64,000 nt of DNA from Dactylosporangium roseum (GTDB lineage Bacteria; Actinomycetota; Actinomycetes; Mycobacteriales; Micromonosporaceae). Position 1 is the first letter of the stretch, and each line of letters opens with the position of its first letter. The notes beneath the pieces were generated by a model, which saw nothing but the letters and a program-made list of their open reading frames with translations, made no database searches and was not told where the DNA came from. The stretch lies in NCBI RefSeq assembly GCF_025264685.1, contig NZ_CP073721.1:3959001-4023000 (forward strand), written 5' to 3'. Below are positions 1-8,444 of the stretch, piece after piece. Both the position numbers and the translations under genes were made by a program.

Positions 1-17
1 CACAACCGCCAGTTTGC

Positions 18-33
18 ACAACCATACGGTTGT
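18..33. promoter_or_regulatory. Short inverted repeat, possible operator
   Basis: ACAACC-ATAC-GGTTGT is a perfect 6-bp dyad with a 4-bp spacer, and CACAACC occurs once more just to its left. It could be a regulator site for a gene to the left of the window or for the small gene at 156. No clear -35/-10 pair can be assigned, so function is a guess. Confidence 0.3.
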
Positions 34-155
34 AGAACCGGGCCCGCCCCCGGCGGTCCGCCAGGCGGCGAGCCGGCGGCGGGAGTCAGGCGCATGGGTG
101 ACCGGCGTGCCGCTGGAGGGGTTTGGTCGCCATCCCGGCGGGATACCTGCACCGT

Positions 156-392
156 ATGGCGAACAAGGACCCCATGGCAGTACCGCGCGTCGACGACGCC
201 GTTGATCTCGACACCGTCCGTGACGAGGCCGAGGAGATCGCGGTGCCGGCGTTCGACTACATCAGCCAGCCCATCGACGCGGTTGTCGACGGCCTGACCG
301 GGCGCGCCCACGAGGAGGACAGGGACGTCGAGGATACCCAGGTGCCCGAGGACCCCGAGGCCGGCGACGAGCGCCAGCACCACGAGGTCTAG
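156..392 (+). CDS. Small acidic hypothetical protein
   Basis: A 78-residue, Asp/Glu-rich protein without signal peptide or membrane segment. The start chosen is the ATG at 156; an upstream in-frame ATG at 123 would add eleven residues with no better ribosome site. The C-terminal third is almost entirely charged (HEEDRDVEDTQVPEDPEAGDE) and probably disordered. I do not recognise the family. It converges on the next gene and its TAG stop overlaps the other gene's TAG in a shared CTAG at 389-392. Coding is supported by uninterrupted actinomycete-like codon use and the exact stop-to-stop abutment, not by homology. Confidence 0.5.
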   Translation: MANKDPMAVPRVDDAVDLDTVRDEAEEIAVPAFDYISQPIDAVVDGLTGRAHEEDRDVEDTQVPEDPEAGDERQHHEV

Positions 393-1462
393 GCCAGCGT
401 CCGCAGGTCCAGCGCGTACCACGTCTCCGGATCGCGCGGGGTGGGCGACCACCACACCACGCAGCCCCGCGCGGTGACCACGCCGACGTCGGTCGCGAGG
501 ACGGTCAGGGTGCCGGACCGCAGATCGTACGCGAGCAGGCGCAGTTTCTGCCCGTCCAGTTCGGTGACCAGCTCGAAGCGGTCCACCAGGCCGACGTCGA
601 CGGTGACCGCGTTGACGTCGCCGGGGATGCGGCGCCGTTCGCTGCCGTCCGGGCGCATCACGTCGAGCAGGTTGTCGCCGTCGGGGGTCTGCACCAGGGA
701 CCGGCACCAGGCGGGGGTGCAGCTCGCCGTCTCGGCGGAGCTGGTCGTGACGGTACGGCGTTCGCCGGTCGCCTTGTCGACCAGCCGCAACGGGCCGCCC
801 TGCTGGTCGGCGCTCTGCAGCCAGGGCCAGGTCGTCCAGCGGTACCGTCCGGGAAAGCGCTCGACGCTGACCGTTCCGCCGGTGAGTGCCACGCTGCGCA
901 GCTCGGTCTGTTCGGACTCGTCCGGCGGGGCGGCGATCCAGTGCAGCCGGCCCTCGGCGACGACGAGGTCGAACTGCGAGTCGAAGAAGACGGCGGCGCC
1001 GGTGTCCGCGGTGAGCGACGCCGCCGGCGTGGTGCCGGTGAGGCCGGCGCGCCAGAGCCGGGTCTCGTACGGGCCTTCGGGTGTCGCGGTCGACTCGGCC
1101 CAGTAGAGCACGCCGTCGGCGACCGTGAACCCGAGGAACTGCGGGTACCGCTCCCGCGGGACGCGCCGCAGCTCCCGTTCGGCGCCCGCCGACCACAGCA
1201 CGAGACGCTCGGCGGAGCCGTCGGTCGTGGGCACGGTGCCCACCGACGTGGTCGCGTCGGCGTAGAACACCGGCGTGTACCGCGTGCCGTCGGCGAGCCG
1301 CGCCGGGACGGTGCCCGGCTGCTGCGTCACCGTTCTCAGTGCCGCCGGTTGCCGCGACGGTACGGGTTGACGCGCCGGTCCCGAGGCCAGCAGCCACCCG
1401 CCGACCGCGAGTGCGACGGCGAGTGCGATGAGCGATCGGCCCCTTCTCACGCGCGTCAACAT
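389..1462 (-). CDS. Secreted or membrane-anchored hypothetical protein, propeller-like
   Basis: About 357 residues. The N-terminus (MLTRVRRGR followed by a run of Leu/Ala/Val to WLLASG) is a signal peptide or uncleaved anchor, so the bulk lies outside the membrane. The body consists of repeating short blocks of the type 'LVVAEGRLHWIA', 'FTVADGVLYWAES' and 'FELVTELDGQKLRLLAYDL', which look like blades of a TolB-like beta-propeller. No catalytic motif is visible. The ATG at 1462 is preferred because it gives a standard signal sequence; a GTG at 1495 would add eleven polar residues. It is divergent from the ArsR-type gene at 1559, whose promoter region it borders. Exact family not recognised. 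Confidence 0.75.
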   Translation of the reverse strand: MLTRVRRGRSLIALAVALAVGGWLLASGPARQPVPSRQPAALRTVTQQPGTVPARLADGTRYTPVFYADATTSVGTVPTTDGSAERLVLWSAGAERELRRVPRERYPQFLGFTVADGVLYWAESTATPEGPYETRLWRAGLTGTTPAASLTADTGAAVFFDSQFDLVVAEGRLHWIAAPPDESEQTELRSVALTGGTVSVERFPGRYRWTTWPWLQSADQQGGPLRLVDKATGERRTVTTSSAETASCTPAWCRSLVQTPDGDNLLDVMRPDGSERRRIPGDVNAVTVDVGLVDRFELVTELDGQKLRLLAYDLRSGTLTVLATDVGVVTARGCVVWWSPTPRDPETWYALDLRTLA

Positions 1463-1524
1463 ACCGGGCGAGCAGCGCCGATTATCGGCGGTCACCCGTC
1501 AGCGTGTCGGACTTATTAAGCCTT

Positions 1525-1538
1525 GACTTATATAAGTC
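1525..1538. promoter_or_regulatory. Perfect palindrome, probable ArsR-type operator
   Basis: GACTTATATAAGTC is a perfect 14-bp palindrome ending 20 bp before the GTG at 1559. A related half-site, ACTTATTAAG, lies at 1511-1520. The AT-rich core (TATAAG) also resembles a -10 box, so repressor and polymerase would compete for the same bases. In this family autoregulation through such a site is usual; here it is inferred from position. Confidence 0.6.
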
Positions 1539-1558
1539 TGGACTGTCATTCTTGGCTC

Positions 1559-1921
1559 GTGCACGCGTTCGACGTCCTGGGTGACCCGGTGCGGCGCCGG
1601 ATTCTCGAGCTGCTCGCCGACGGTGAGCAGACCTCCGGTGCGATCACCGCGGTCATCCGGGAGGAGTTCGGCATCTCCCAGCCGGCGGTCTCCCAGCACC
1701 TGCGGGTGCTGCGGGAGAGCGGCTTCACATCGGTTCACGCCGAGGGGACCCGCCGTCTCTACGCCGTCGACGCCGAGCCGCTGCGGGAGGTCGACGTGTG
1801 GCTGGAGCGGTTCCGCAGATTCTGGAACCGGCATCTCGACGCCCTGGCGATCGAGTTGGCCCGGGGCAGACGTGAGCGGCGCCTCGAAGAGAAGCAGGAA
1901 CGAGAGAGGAAAAACGGATGA
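1559..1921 (+). CDS. ArsR-family winged-helix transcriptional regulator
   Basis: A 120-residue winged-helix repressor: VHAFDVLGDPVRRRILELL is the classical N-terminal helix of this group and QPAVSQHLRVLRESG the recognition helix. The metal-binding ELCVCDL-type motif of arsenic or zinc sensors is absent, so it is probably not a metal sensor. The last 20 residues are highly charged. GTG at 1559 is the chosen start because it matches where the family begins; the TTG at 1523 lies inside the palindromic operator. No Shine-Dalgarno sequence is visible, so the mRNA may be nearly leaderless. Its stop overlaps the next start (ATGA, 1918-1921). ArsR/SRPBCC pairs of this layout are common in actinobacteria. 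Confidence 0.9.
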   Translation: MHAFDVLGDPVRRRILELLADGEQTSGAITAVIREEFGISQPAVSQHLRVLRESGFTSVHAEGTRRLYAVDAEPLREVDVWLERFRRFWNRHLDALAIELARGRRERRLEEKQERERKNG

Positions 1922-2541
1922 TCGACATCATCAACGAGATCGGTGCCATCCATCGCGACGTGGTCAGGCGGCCGGCTGAGGGCGGTGAGGTCGTCAGCGT
2001 CGTGATCAGCCGGACCTACGACGCCGACGTGGAGGACGTCTGGAACGCGCTCACCGATCCGGACCGCATCAAGCGCTGGTTCATGCCGATCAGCGGCGAC
2101 CTGCGTGCCGGCGGCGCGTTCCAGCTCGAGGGCAACGCCGGCGGCGACGTGCTGGAGTGTGAGCGGCCGCGCCGGTTCAAGGTCACCTTCGGCGCGCCCG
2201 ACAGCCTGGTCGAGGTGCGGTTGTCCGGCGCGGCGAGCAGCCGCACCGAACTCGTGCTCGAGCACACCGTCCCGATCGAGACGGCCCGCAGCGGCGCGGG
2301 TGCGCTCTTCGTCGGCCCCGGCTGGGACGGCGGGATCATGGCGCTCGGGCTGTTCCTCCGGGACGAGGTCATCGGTGACCCGGTCGCGGCGGCCAACTCC
2401 CCGGAGGTGGTGGAGTTCAACAGGCACTCCGTCCAGGCCTGGGTCGCGGCCATCGAGGCCTCCGGCACCGCCACCGCGGACGAGATCGCCGCGGGGATCG
2501 CGATGGCGCTCGGGCAGTACGTGCCGGATCAGCAGTCGTAA
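1918..2541 (+). CDS. SRPBCC (AHSA1-like) domain protein
   Basis: A 207-residue cytoplasmic protein with the START/Bet v1-like SRPBCC fold of the AHSA1 family: residues about 28-150 include RTYDADVEDVWNALTDP, the KRWFMP turn and AGGAFQLEG. These domains form a hydrophobic cavity; the ligand here is unknown. The C-terminal 50 residues extend beyond the usual domain. It is translationally coupled to the ArsR-type repressor by a 4-bp overlap and is probably that repressor's main target. A dispersed inverted repeat lies just downstream. Confidence 0.88.
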   Translation: MIDIINEIGAIHRDVVRRPAEGGEVVSVVISRTYDADVEDVWNALTDPDRIKRWFMPISGDLRAGGAFQLEGNAGGDVLECERPRRFKVTFGAPDSLVEVRLSGAASSRTELVLEHTVPIETARSGAGALFVGPGWDGGIMALGLFLRDEVIGDPVAAANSPEVVEFNRHSVQAWVAAIEASGTATADEIAAGIAMALGQYVPDQQS

Positions 2542-2627
2542 GGGTTTCCGCTCGTCGAAGCGCTTGACCTGCGGGGCGGCCCGCTCCGAGCACGCGAACC
2601 AGATCGACGAGGGTCGGCGGTCTCGCC

Positions 2628-2753
2628 GCCGCCCCCAAACCCCTTCCTAGTGCGTTGATCATGCAGTTGTGGTGCCTGGACACTCCCGCGATGTCCGATT
2701 TGTCAAGCACCACAAGTGCATGATCAACGCGGAAGAAAGGGGTTTGGGGGCGG
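2628..2753. repeat. Dispersed inverted-repeat element, copy 1
   Basis: Two 24-nt arms, 2652-2675 and 2707-2730, pair with one mismatch; each begins or ends with GCGTTGATCATGC or its complement. The 31-nt loop (2676-2706) contains a small inner stem GGACA/TGTCC. Outside the arms the pairing resumes: CCGCCCCCAAACCCC at 2628-2643 matches GGGGTTTGGGGGCGG at 2739-2753. Arms and loop are homologous to the copy at 22219-22297, in reversed orientation. It looks like a small non-autonomous palindromic element (REP/MITE-like). Its right end is 21 bp before the amidohydrolase start. Confidence 0.8.
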
Positions 2754-2774
2754 TCTTCGGGGCATCTTCGGCCT

Positions 2775-3872
2775 ATGCGGACCGAAGTGCGCAACGTCCG
2801 GGTCTTCGACGGCAGACGGCTGCACCCGCCGGACACCATTGTCATCGACGGGGAGCGGTTCGGCGGCGGTACGGGTGAGCCCCGCGTCGTCGACGGCGAA
2901 GGCGCGGTCGCGTTGCCGGGACTGATCGACGCCCACCTGCATCTCGACCGACGGACCACGCTCGAGCGGCTGGCGCGCTTCGGGGTCACCACCGCCCTCG
3001 ACATGGCCTGCGGGCCGCCCGAGCTCGTCGAGGCCCTGCGGATCTCCCGCGGGCTCACCGACATCCGCAGCGCCGGCATCCCCGCCGTCGCGCCCGGGTC
3101 GTGGCACACCCGCATCCCCGTCCTCGGCGAGCGCGGTGTCGTGACCGGCGCCGATGAGGCGGAACGCTTCGTGGCCGAACGGCTCGCCGAGGGCTCCGAC
3201 TACCTCAAGATCATCATCAGTGACCCGGAGCCGAGCCACGATCAGGCGACGCTCAACGCGCTCGTCACCGCCACCCACCGGCGCAGCCGGCAGGTCGTCG
3301 CCCATGTCACGTCCGGCGAGGCGGTGGCCAAGGCGCTGCGGGCCGGCGTCGACATCCTCACGCACGCGCCGCTGGACCAGCCGCTGGGGCGCGACACCGC
3401 GGACCGGATGGCGGTCGACGGCCAGGAGCTGATCCCGACGCTCACCATGATGGAGGGTGTGGTGGCGGCGTCGGCGCGGTCCGGCGCGCTCTACCCGGGT
3501 GCCAGCTACGCGGCGGCCCGCGACAGCGTCACCACCGCCTACCGGGCCGGCGTGCCGATCCTGGCGGGTACCGACGCGAACTCCACCCCCGAGGCACCGG
3601 CGCACCCGAGCCACGGCGACAGCCTCCATCACGAACTGGAACTGCTCGTCGACGCCGGGCTCTCCGCTCTCGACGCGCTGCGCGCCGCGACGGTGCTGCC
3701 GGCCATCCACTTCGGACTCGTCGACCGCGGCGCGATCGAGCCCGGCCACCGCGCCGACCTGGTCCTCGTCGACGGTGACCCGCTGCACGACATCCGGGCC
3801 ACCCGTTCGATCACCCGCGTCTGGTGCGGTGGCGTCGAGCACACCCCGGCGGAGCTCGCGGGCACGACCTGA
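2775..3872 (+). CDS. Amidohydrolase family metallohydrolase
   Basis: A 365-residue cytoplasmic enzyme of the amidohydrolase (imidazolonepropionase/hydantoinase-like) superfamily. It has the N-terminal beta-sandwich with 'AVALPGLIDAHLHLD' (metal-binding HxH at about residues 55-57), a Lys in DYLKIIISD that can bridge two metals, His residues in VVAHVTS and ILTHAPLD, and the catalytic Asp in ILAGTDANS. The C-terminus 'IEPGHRADLVLVDGDPL' is the typical closing sandwich. The substrate cannot be read from sequence; hydrolysis of a C-N or related bond is expected. ATG at 2775 has no obvious ribosome site and lies immediately after the inverted-repeat element, which may carry its promoter. Confidence 0.88.
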   Translation: MRTEVRNVRVFDGRRLHPPDTIVIDGERFGGGTGEPRVVDGEGAVALPGLIDAHLHLDRRTTLERLARFGVTTALDMACGPPELVEALRISRGLTDIRSAGIPAVAPGSWHTRIPVLGERGVVTGADEAERFVAERLAEGSDYLKIIISDPEPSHDQATLNALVTATHRRSRQVVAHVTSGEAVAKALRAGVDILTHAPLDQPLGRDTADRMAVDGQELIPTLTMMEGVVAASARSGALYPGASYAAARDSVTTAYRAGVPILAGTDANSTPEAPAHPSHGDSLHHELELLVDAGLSALDALRAATVLPAIHFGLVDRGAIEPGHRADLVLVDGDPLHDIRATRSITRVWCGGVEHTPAELAGTT

Positions 3873-3999
3873 CCGGCGGCGCCGCCCGGATCGCGTTGAG
3901 TCGCCCAATCTTTCGCCCTGTGCGGGTTAGGTCGGTGCCGAACGGGTAGCTGGCCGACCGGTACATGGCCGGTTGGACTATCCACGCACGGGGCACCTG

Positions 4000-4161
4000 A
4001 TGACACTGAAGAAGACGCTGATGTACGCCGCAGGGGTGTTCATCGTCTATTTCGTCGCGTTTCGCCCGGACTCCGCCGCACGCGTGGTGCGGGGGCTGCT
4101 CGGCGGAATCGCGCGTATCGGCACGGGATTCGGTGACTTCTTCAGCCGCCTGGTCGGCTGA
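4000..4161 (+). CDS. Small single-span membrane protein
   Basis: A 53-residue protein starting MTLKKTLMYAAGVFIVYFVAF, which is one membrane helix, followed by a basic, Gly-rich amphipathic tail (RVVRGLLGGIARIGTGFGDFF). ATG at 4000 puts the helix at the N-terminus; the in-frame ATG at 3973 adds nine unlikely residues. The family is not recognised. It is followed by a convergent gene. Confidence 0.55.
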   Translation: MTLKKTLMYAAGVFIVYFVAFRPDSAARVVRGLLGGIARIGTGFGDFFSRLVG

Positions 4162-4243
4162 CGGTCGTCGAGCGCCGTCCCGGGTCAGCTCGCGGTCGCC
4201 GGACGCCGACCCTCGGCGGCCGTCGAGCACCGGCCGGACGTGT

Positions 4244-5476
4244 TCACCGGGGGCGCAGCGTCAGGCGCAGGATCCGGTCGTCGTCGGACTCCGGGCCGCC
4301 GGGTTTCCGGCCGTCGCGGTTCGAGGTCATCATCCAGACGCTGCCGTCGGGGGCCGTGATCGCCGTGCGCAGGCGGCCGTACTTCCCGGTCAGCGCCTCG
4401 ATCGGGCGAGACGTCACGCCGGCCCGCGGTCGCCAGCGGATGGTGCCCGTCTCGGGGCCGGAGACCGGCCCGTCCTCCCCGGCGCTGACGTCGCGGGCGA
4501 TCGTGCCGTCGAGGGTGACGAGGTAGATGCGCTGGCCGCGCAGGCATGTGATCACGGCGGTGTCCCCGGTGATCGCGACGCCCGAGCTGACGCCGACCTC
4601 GGGGCGCCAGGCCGCCGCCGGGTCGACGAACCCCGGCTGGCCCTTGATGCCCTCGATCCTCGGCCAGCCGTAGTTCCGGCCCGGCCGGATCACGTTGAGC
4701 TCGTCCCAGACCGCCTCGCCGATCTCGGTCGAGTACATGTTCCCGTTGCTGTCCCAGGCGAGACCCTCGGGGTTGCGGTGACCGTACGACCAGATGAGTG
4801 AACCCGGGAACGGGTTTCCCGGCGCCGGCTTGCCCTCGGTGGTCATCCGCAGGGTCTTGCCGCCGAGGCTGCGGAGGCTCTGCGAGCTCTCGGTGTGCGA
4901 CGCCTCGCCGGTGCTGGCGTAGAGGTAGCCGTCGGGGCCGAACATGAGCCGACCGCCGTCGTGGATGCCGCTCTTCGGGATGCCCGTGACGATCGGGTGC
5001 GGGCGCCCGCCGAGCCGCATCTTCGCGATCCGGTTGTCGTCGCGGGTCGTGTAGTACATGTACAGCGTCCGGTCGGTGCGGTAGTTCGGCGACGCGGCGA
5101 TGCCCAGCAGGCCGCCCTCGTTGTCGGCGGTCGCCTCGACGACCCGCCCCACGGGCCGGACGGTCAGGTCGCCGTCCGGCTGCCGGCCCGGCCCGACCAG
5201 CAGGACCCGCCGCGTCTGCCGCTCGGTGACCACGGCGCCGCCGTCGGGCAGGAACGTGATGCCCCACGGCACCTCGAAGCGCCGCGCGAGCGTCGACACG
5301 TCCACGAGCGCGTCACCACCCGCGGAGGTGTCGGCCGGCCCGTGGTGGAAGTCCGTGGGGTCGGTCACGGGTGATTTGACCACCTTGGCGGCCGACTCCT
5401 GGGAGGTGCACCCCCCGAGCAGGGCGCTCAACGGCAGGCAGGCGGCGAGCAGGACGGCAACCGTGGTGCGACGCAC
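4244..5476 (-). CDS. PQQ-dependent sugar dehydrogenase-like lipoprotein
   Basis: About 410 residues. The N-terminus has a lipoprotein signal with lipobox LLGGC near residue 22, so the protein should be tethered outside the membrane. The body is a six-bladed soluble glucose/sorbosone dehydrogenase-type propeller: 'EVPWGITFLPDGGAVVTER', 'GIHDGGRLMFGPDGYLYASTGE' with the active-site His, 'SYGHRNPEGLAWDSNG' and a closing blade 'VWMMTSNRDGR'. Such proteins oxidise aldoses with PQQ and Ca2+; cofactor and substrate here are inferred. GTG at 5476 is chosen because the ATG at 5530 would leave only 7 bp to the divergent gene, no room for promoters, and GACGGTGGGG is a ribosome site before the GTG. Confidence 0.85.
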   Translation of the reverse strand: MRRTTVAVLLAACLPLSALLGGCTSQESAAKVVKSPVTDPTDFHHGPADTSAGGDALVDVSTLARRFEVPWGITFLPDGGAVVTERQTRRVLLVGPGRQPDGDLTVRPVGRVVEATADNEGGLLGIAASPNYRTDRTLYMYYTTRDDNRIAKMRLGGRPHPIVTGIPKSGIHDGGRLMFGPDGYLYASTGEASHTESSQSLRSLGGKTLRMTTEGKPAPGNPFPGSLIWSYGHRNPEGLAWDSNGNMYSTEIGEAVWDELNVIRPGRNYGWPRIEGIKGQPGFVDPAAAWRPEVGVSSGVAITGDTAVITCLRGQRIYLVTLDGTIARDVSAGEDGPVSGPETGTIRWRPRAGVTSRPIEALTGKYGRLRTAITAPDGSVWMMTSNRDGRKPGGPESDDDRILRLTLRPR

Positions 5477-5537
5477 GGCCCCACCGTCGCCGATCCCGGG
5501 CGGACGGCCCTCACCCGGCGGGTTGGACAATCGATTT

Positions 5538-6128
5538 ATGCACTATTGCGAGCAGTGTGAGGTGGCGACCGTCATGGCGCCGGTCGGTGACGAGGCCGTC
5601 TGCCCGGCCTGCGGAGCGCGCCGCCCGGCCCGGCGGCTGCCGCTCTTCGTGGTGACCGGCGCGTCCGGCTCGGGCAAGACGACGGTCCTGCCGCACCTGA
5701 CCGCCGCGCTGGCCGACTGCGTGGTCTTCGACGTCGACTGGCTGATCGGCCCGTTCCGCCGGGCCTGCGAGTTCGGCGACGTCGACTGGCCCGCGCTCCG
5801 GGACGCGTGGCTGAGCGTCGCGCACGGCGCCGCGCAGAGCGGCCGGCCGACCGTGCTCGTCGGCCCGTTCACCCTGGAGCAGCTCGACGACCTGCCCGGC
5901 CGCCGCTGGCTGACCGACCTGCACTTCGCCGTCCTGGACTGCGCCGACGACGTCCGCCGGGCGCGGCTGGAGGCCCGGCCGAAGTGGCGCGAGCGGGCGG
6001 TCGACCGGCACCTCGCGTTCGCCGCCCACCTGCGCCGGACCGTGCCGACGGCGATCCGGACCGACCTCACCACCCCGGACGAGACCGCCGGCGAGCTGGC
6101 GCGCTGGGTGCGTGACCGGCTCGCCTGA
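5538..6128 (+). CDS. P-loop ATPase/kinase-like protein with N-terminal zinc ribbon
   Basis: A 196-residue protein. Residues 3-34 contain two Cys pairs (YCEQC and CPAC), a zinc ribbon. A Walker A motif GASGSGKTT follows at about residue 45, then VVFDVDWLIGP as the Walker B-type strand and, near the C-terminus, an Arg-rich lid (CADDVRRARLEARPKWRERAVDRH). The layout resembles small nucleoside or sugar kinases and AAA-type NTP-binding proteins; the substrate is unknown. It is divergent from the sugar-dehydrogenase lipoprotein. No Shine-Dalgarno sequence precedes the ATG, so a leaderless transcript is likely. Confidence 0.8.
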   Translation: MHYCEQCEVATVMAPVGDEAVCPACGARRPARRLPLFVVTGASGSGKTTVLPHLTAALADCVVFDVDWLIGPFRRACEFGDVDWPALRDAWLSVAHGAAQSGRPTVLVGPFTLEQLDDLPGRRWLTDLHFAVLDCADDVRRARLEARPKWRERAVDRHLAFAAHLRRTVPTAIRTDLTTPDETAGELARWVRDRLA

Positions 6129-6152
6129 GCCGCCTGTCCGAGCCGTCCCGTC

Positions 6153-8444
6153 CTACTCGAAGCGCAACCCGTCGGGGCGCATCAGGCGCCACAGGGCCGG
6201 CATGCTGGCGACCGTCACCAGCAGCACCACCCCGGCCGAGATCCCGCTGACGGAGGCGATACTCGCCCAGTCCACCCGGATCGGCACGCCGACGATCCGC
6301 AGCAGGACCGCCCCGAGGCCGACTCCCAGCACGGCGGCGAGCCCCAGCCCCAGTGCCACGGGCACGGCGGTCTGCCACAGGATCGACCAGCCGATCGTCC
6401 CGCGTCGCGCGCCGAACGCCACCAGCGCCGCGAGTGTGCGCCGGCGCTCGCGCAACTGCTCCAGGGTCGACACGAGCAGACTCAGGCCGACGAGCAGCAG
6501 GGTCACCGTCGCGCCCGCGTAGAGGCCGTTGCGGATGCTGGTGAACCTGGTGGCGGTCGTCTGCCGCCGCAGGATCGACACGTCCGTCGTCGGGCTCACC
6601 CGCACGGCCGCGGTGCGCAGGCGCTCCGCGACGTCCGGGTCGGCGGTGTCGAGGCGGACCAGGGACACGTATGCCGCGTGGGCCGCCGCGGGCGGCGCCG
6701 CCGACGGCGTGACGAGCACCCCGCGGCGGGCGTTGCCGTACTGGTCGGGATACGCCGTGGCGGGCCGTGCGGCGCCCGGAACGGTCCACCGCAGGTCGTC
6801 GGGCGGGTCGCCGGACGAGTCGCCGAGCGTCACCGCCTTGCCCGCCAGGTCCGGCGCGACGACGAGGAACGCGTCACCGTCGGCGCAGCGCGGCAGGTCA
6901 GCGAGGTCGCGCAGGACCGCGCAGTCGCCGATCAGCACGTCGTAGTACTCCTTGCCGAGCCAGCCGGACTCCCGCCGATAGGTGCTGACGCCGGTCACCC
7001 CCCGGGCCGAGCGCAGCGCGGCGTCGACGTCGGCAGGGCCGCGGACCGGCCCCAGCGGTGAGTCGGTGACGACCGTGACCGCCTGTGCGCGGCTCAGGTC
7101 CGCCCCGGTGGGTTCCGTGTATCCCGCCTGCGCTGCCGCGAACAGCATCTGCAGGGCGATCGCGCCCGCCGCGGCGACGGCGATGGCGTTGACGGCGCGC
7201 ACCGTGCTGCCGCCGGTGAGCTGTAGCCGCCGCACCGCTAGCTGCCACGACAGGCCGCCGGCGCCGCCGAGCCGGCCGACCAGCCGGTCGACGAGCCACG
7301 GCAGCAGGGTGGCGACGCCGAGCAGGAGCAGCACGACCCCGCCGACGGCCTGCCACGGGTTGAGCCCGGCGCCGTTCGACCCGGACAGCGGGGCGAGCGT
7401 GCCCAGCCCGGCGCCGGGCAGGATGATCCGCCACCACAGCCGGCGCTCGGTGCGCGCCGCGTCCCGCCGGACCACCCCCAGCGGCTCGACGACGACCCGG
7501 CGCAGCGCGAGCAGGGTCACGGCGAGCGCCGCCAGCGGCACGGCCACGACGATCAGGGCGGCCAGTGCCGGCACCGGCCGCACGTCTGCGGTGAACACGC
7601 TGAGCTCCGTGAGCTCGAACCGCTCGGCGAGCACCCGGCCGATGAGGAAGAGCCCGCCGCCGAGCAGCACGCCGAGCGAGGCGCTGACGACGGCCTCGCC
7701 GGCCGCGATCCGGTGCGTCATGGCGGCGTCGGCGCCGACGAGCCGCACCGCGGCGAGACGCCGGTCGCGCTGCTCGCCGCCGAAGCGGGTGGCCGCCGCG
7801 ACGAACATGGCCACCGGCATGAGTAGGACGACGACGATGACGACGACGAGCAGCAGCAGGAACGGGTCGAGCGGATCCCGGGTGCTGCGTGACCCGTACG
7901 AACCCAGACGGAGCACCTGCGGCGTGTCGACGGTCAGGTCGTCACGGACGGCGAGGAACGCCAGCTCGCTCGGGCCGACGAGCCCCGCCTGGCCGATCGT
8001 GCCGGCGATCGGCCAGGGGTAGCGCTCGCGCAGCAGCGCGCCGTCGGGCGAGTCGAGGAGCTCCTTCATGGCGGGGGAGACGAGCATCGAACCGGCCGGT
8101 GGGAGGGACCGCACGCCGGGCGGCAGGACCGGATGCGCGCCCTCCGGCCGGACGAACCGGCCGTAAACGGGGCGTCCGCGGAAGGGGATGCTGTCGAGCG
8201 CCAGCGAGAGCACGGTGCGGTCGGACGGCGCCGGCGTGTCGACGCCGTACCGGAGATCGACCCGCGCCTGGCGCGCCGCCAGCATCGTCGGCACCGAGAC
8301 CGCCAGCAGCAGCACGGCCACGCCGAGGGCGACGCCGAGGGCGGCCAACCCGGTCCGCAGCAGTCCTTCCCGCCCGCCGCCCAGGGCGAGCCGGGCGCCG
8401 AGCCCGACCTCCGCCGCCCAGCGCCGCACCCGGGAGCGCCTCAT
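6153..8444 (-). CDS. ABC transporter permease, FtsX/MacB-like
   Basis: A 763-residue membrane protein, the last gene of the padR-ATPase-permease operon. It begins with a cytoplasmic basic stretch and a membrane helix, then a large extracytoplasmic loop, three helices (LDPFLLLLVVVIVVVLLMP and the next two), a second FtsX unit with another large loop, and a final set of three helices starting 'YAGATVTLLLVGLSLLVSTLEQL'. This tandem FtsX arrangement is that of type VII exporters working on lipids, peptides or drugs from the outer face of the membrane. It overlaps the ATPase stop by 4 bp (8441-8444). The transported substrate is unknown. Confidence 0.92.
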   Translation of the reverse strand: MRRSRVRRWAAEVGLGARLALGGGREGLLRTGLAALGVALGVAVLLLAVSVPTMLAARQARVDLRYGVDTPAPSDRTVLSLALDSIPFRGRPVYGRFVRPEGAHPVLPPGVRSLPPAGSMLVSPAMKELLDSPDGALLRERYPWPIAGTIGQAGLVGPSELAFLAVRDDLTVDTPQVLRLGSYGSRSTRDPLDPFLLLLVVVIVVVLLMPVAMFVAAATRFGGEQRDRRLAAVRLVGADAAMTHRIAAGEAVVSASLGVLLGGGLFLIGRVLAERFELTELSVFTADVRPVPALAALIVVAVPLAALAVTLLALRRVVVEPLGVVRRDAARTERRLWWRIILPGAGLGTLAPLSGSNGAGLNPWQAVGGVVLLLLGVATLLPWLVDRLVGRLGGAGGLSWQLAVRRLQLTGGSTVRAVNAIAVAAAGAIALQMLFAAAQAGYTEPTGADLSRAQAVTVVTDSPLGPVRGPADVDAALRSARGVTGVSTYRRESGWLGKEYYDVLIGDCAVLRDLADLPRCADGDAFLVVAPDLAGKAVTLGDSSGDPPDDLRWTVPGAARPATAYPDQYGNARRGVLVTPSAAPPAAAHAAYVSLVRLDTADPDVAERLRTAAVRVSPTTDVSILRRQTTATRFTSIRNGLYAGATVTLLLVGLSLLVSTLEQLRERRRTLAALVAFGARRGTIGWSILWQTAVPVALGLGLAAVLGVGLGAVLLRIVGVPIRVDWASIASVSGISAGVVLLVTVASMPALWRLMRPDGLRFE

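Noticed and set aside
1523..1558. TTG start extending the ArsR-type regulator by 12 residues
   Set aside because: It lies within the palindromic operator and family members begin at VHAFDVLGDP.
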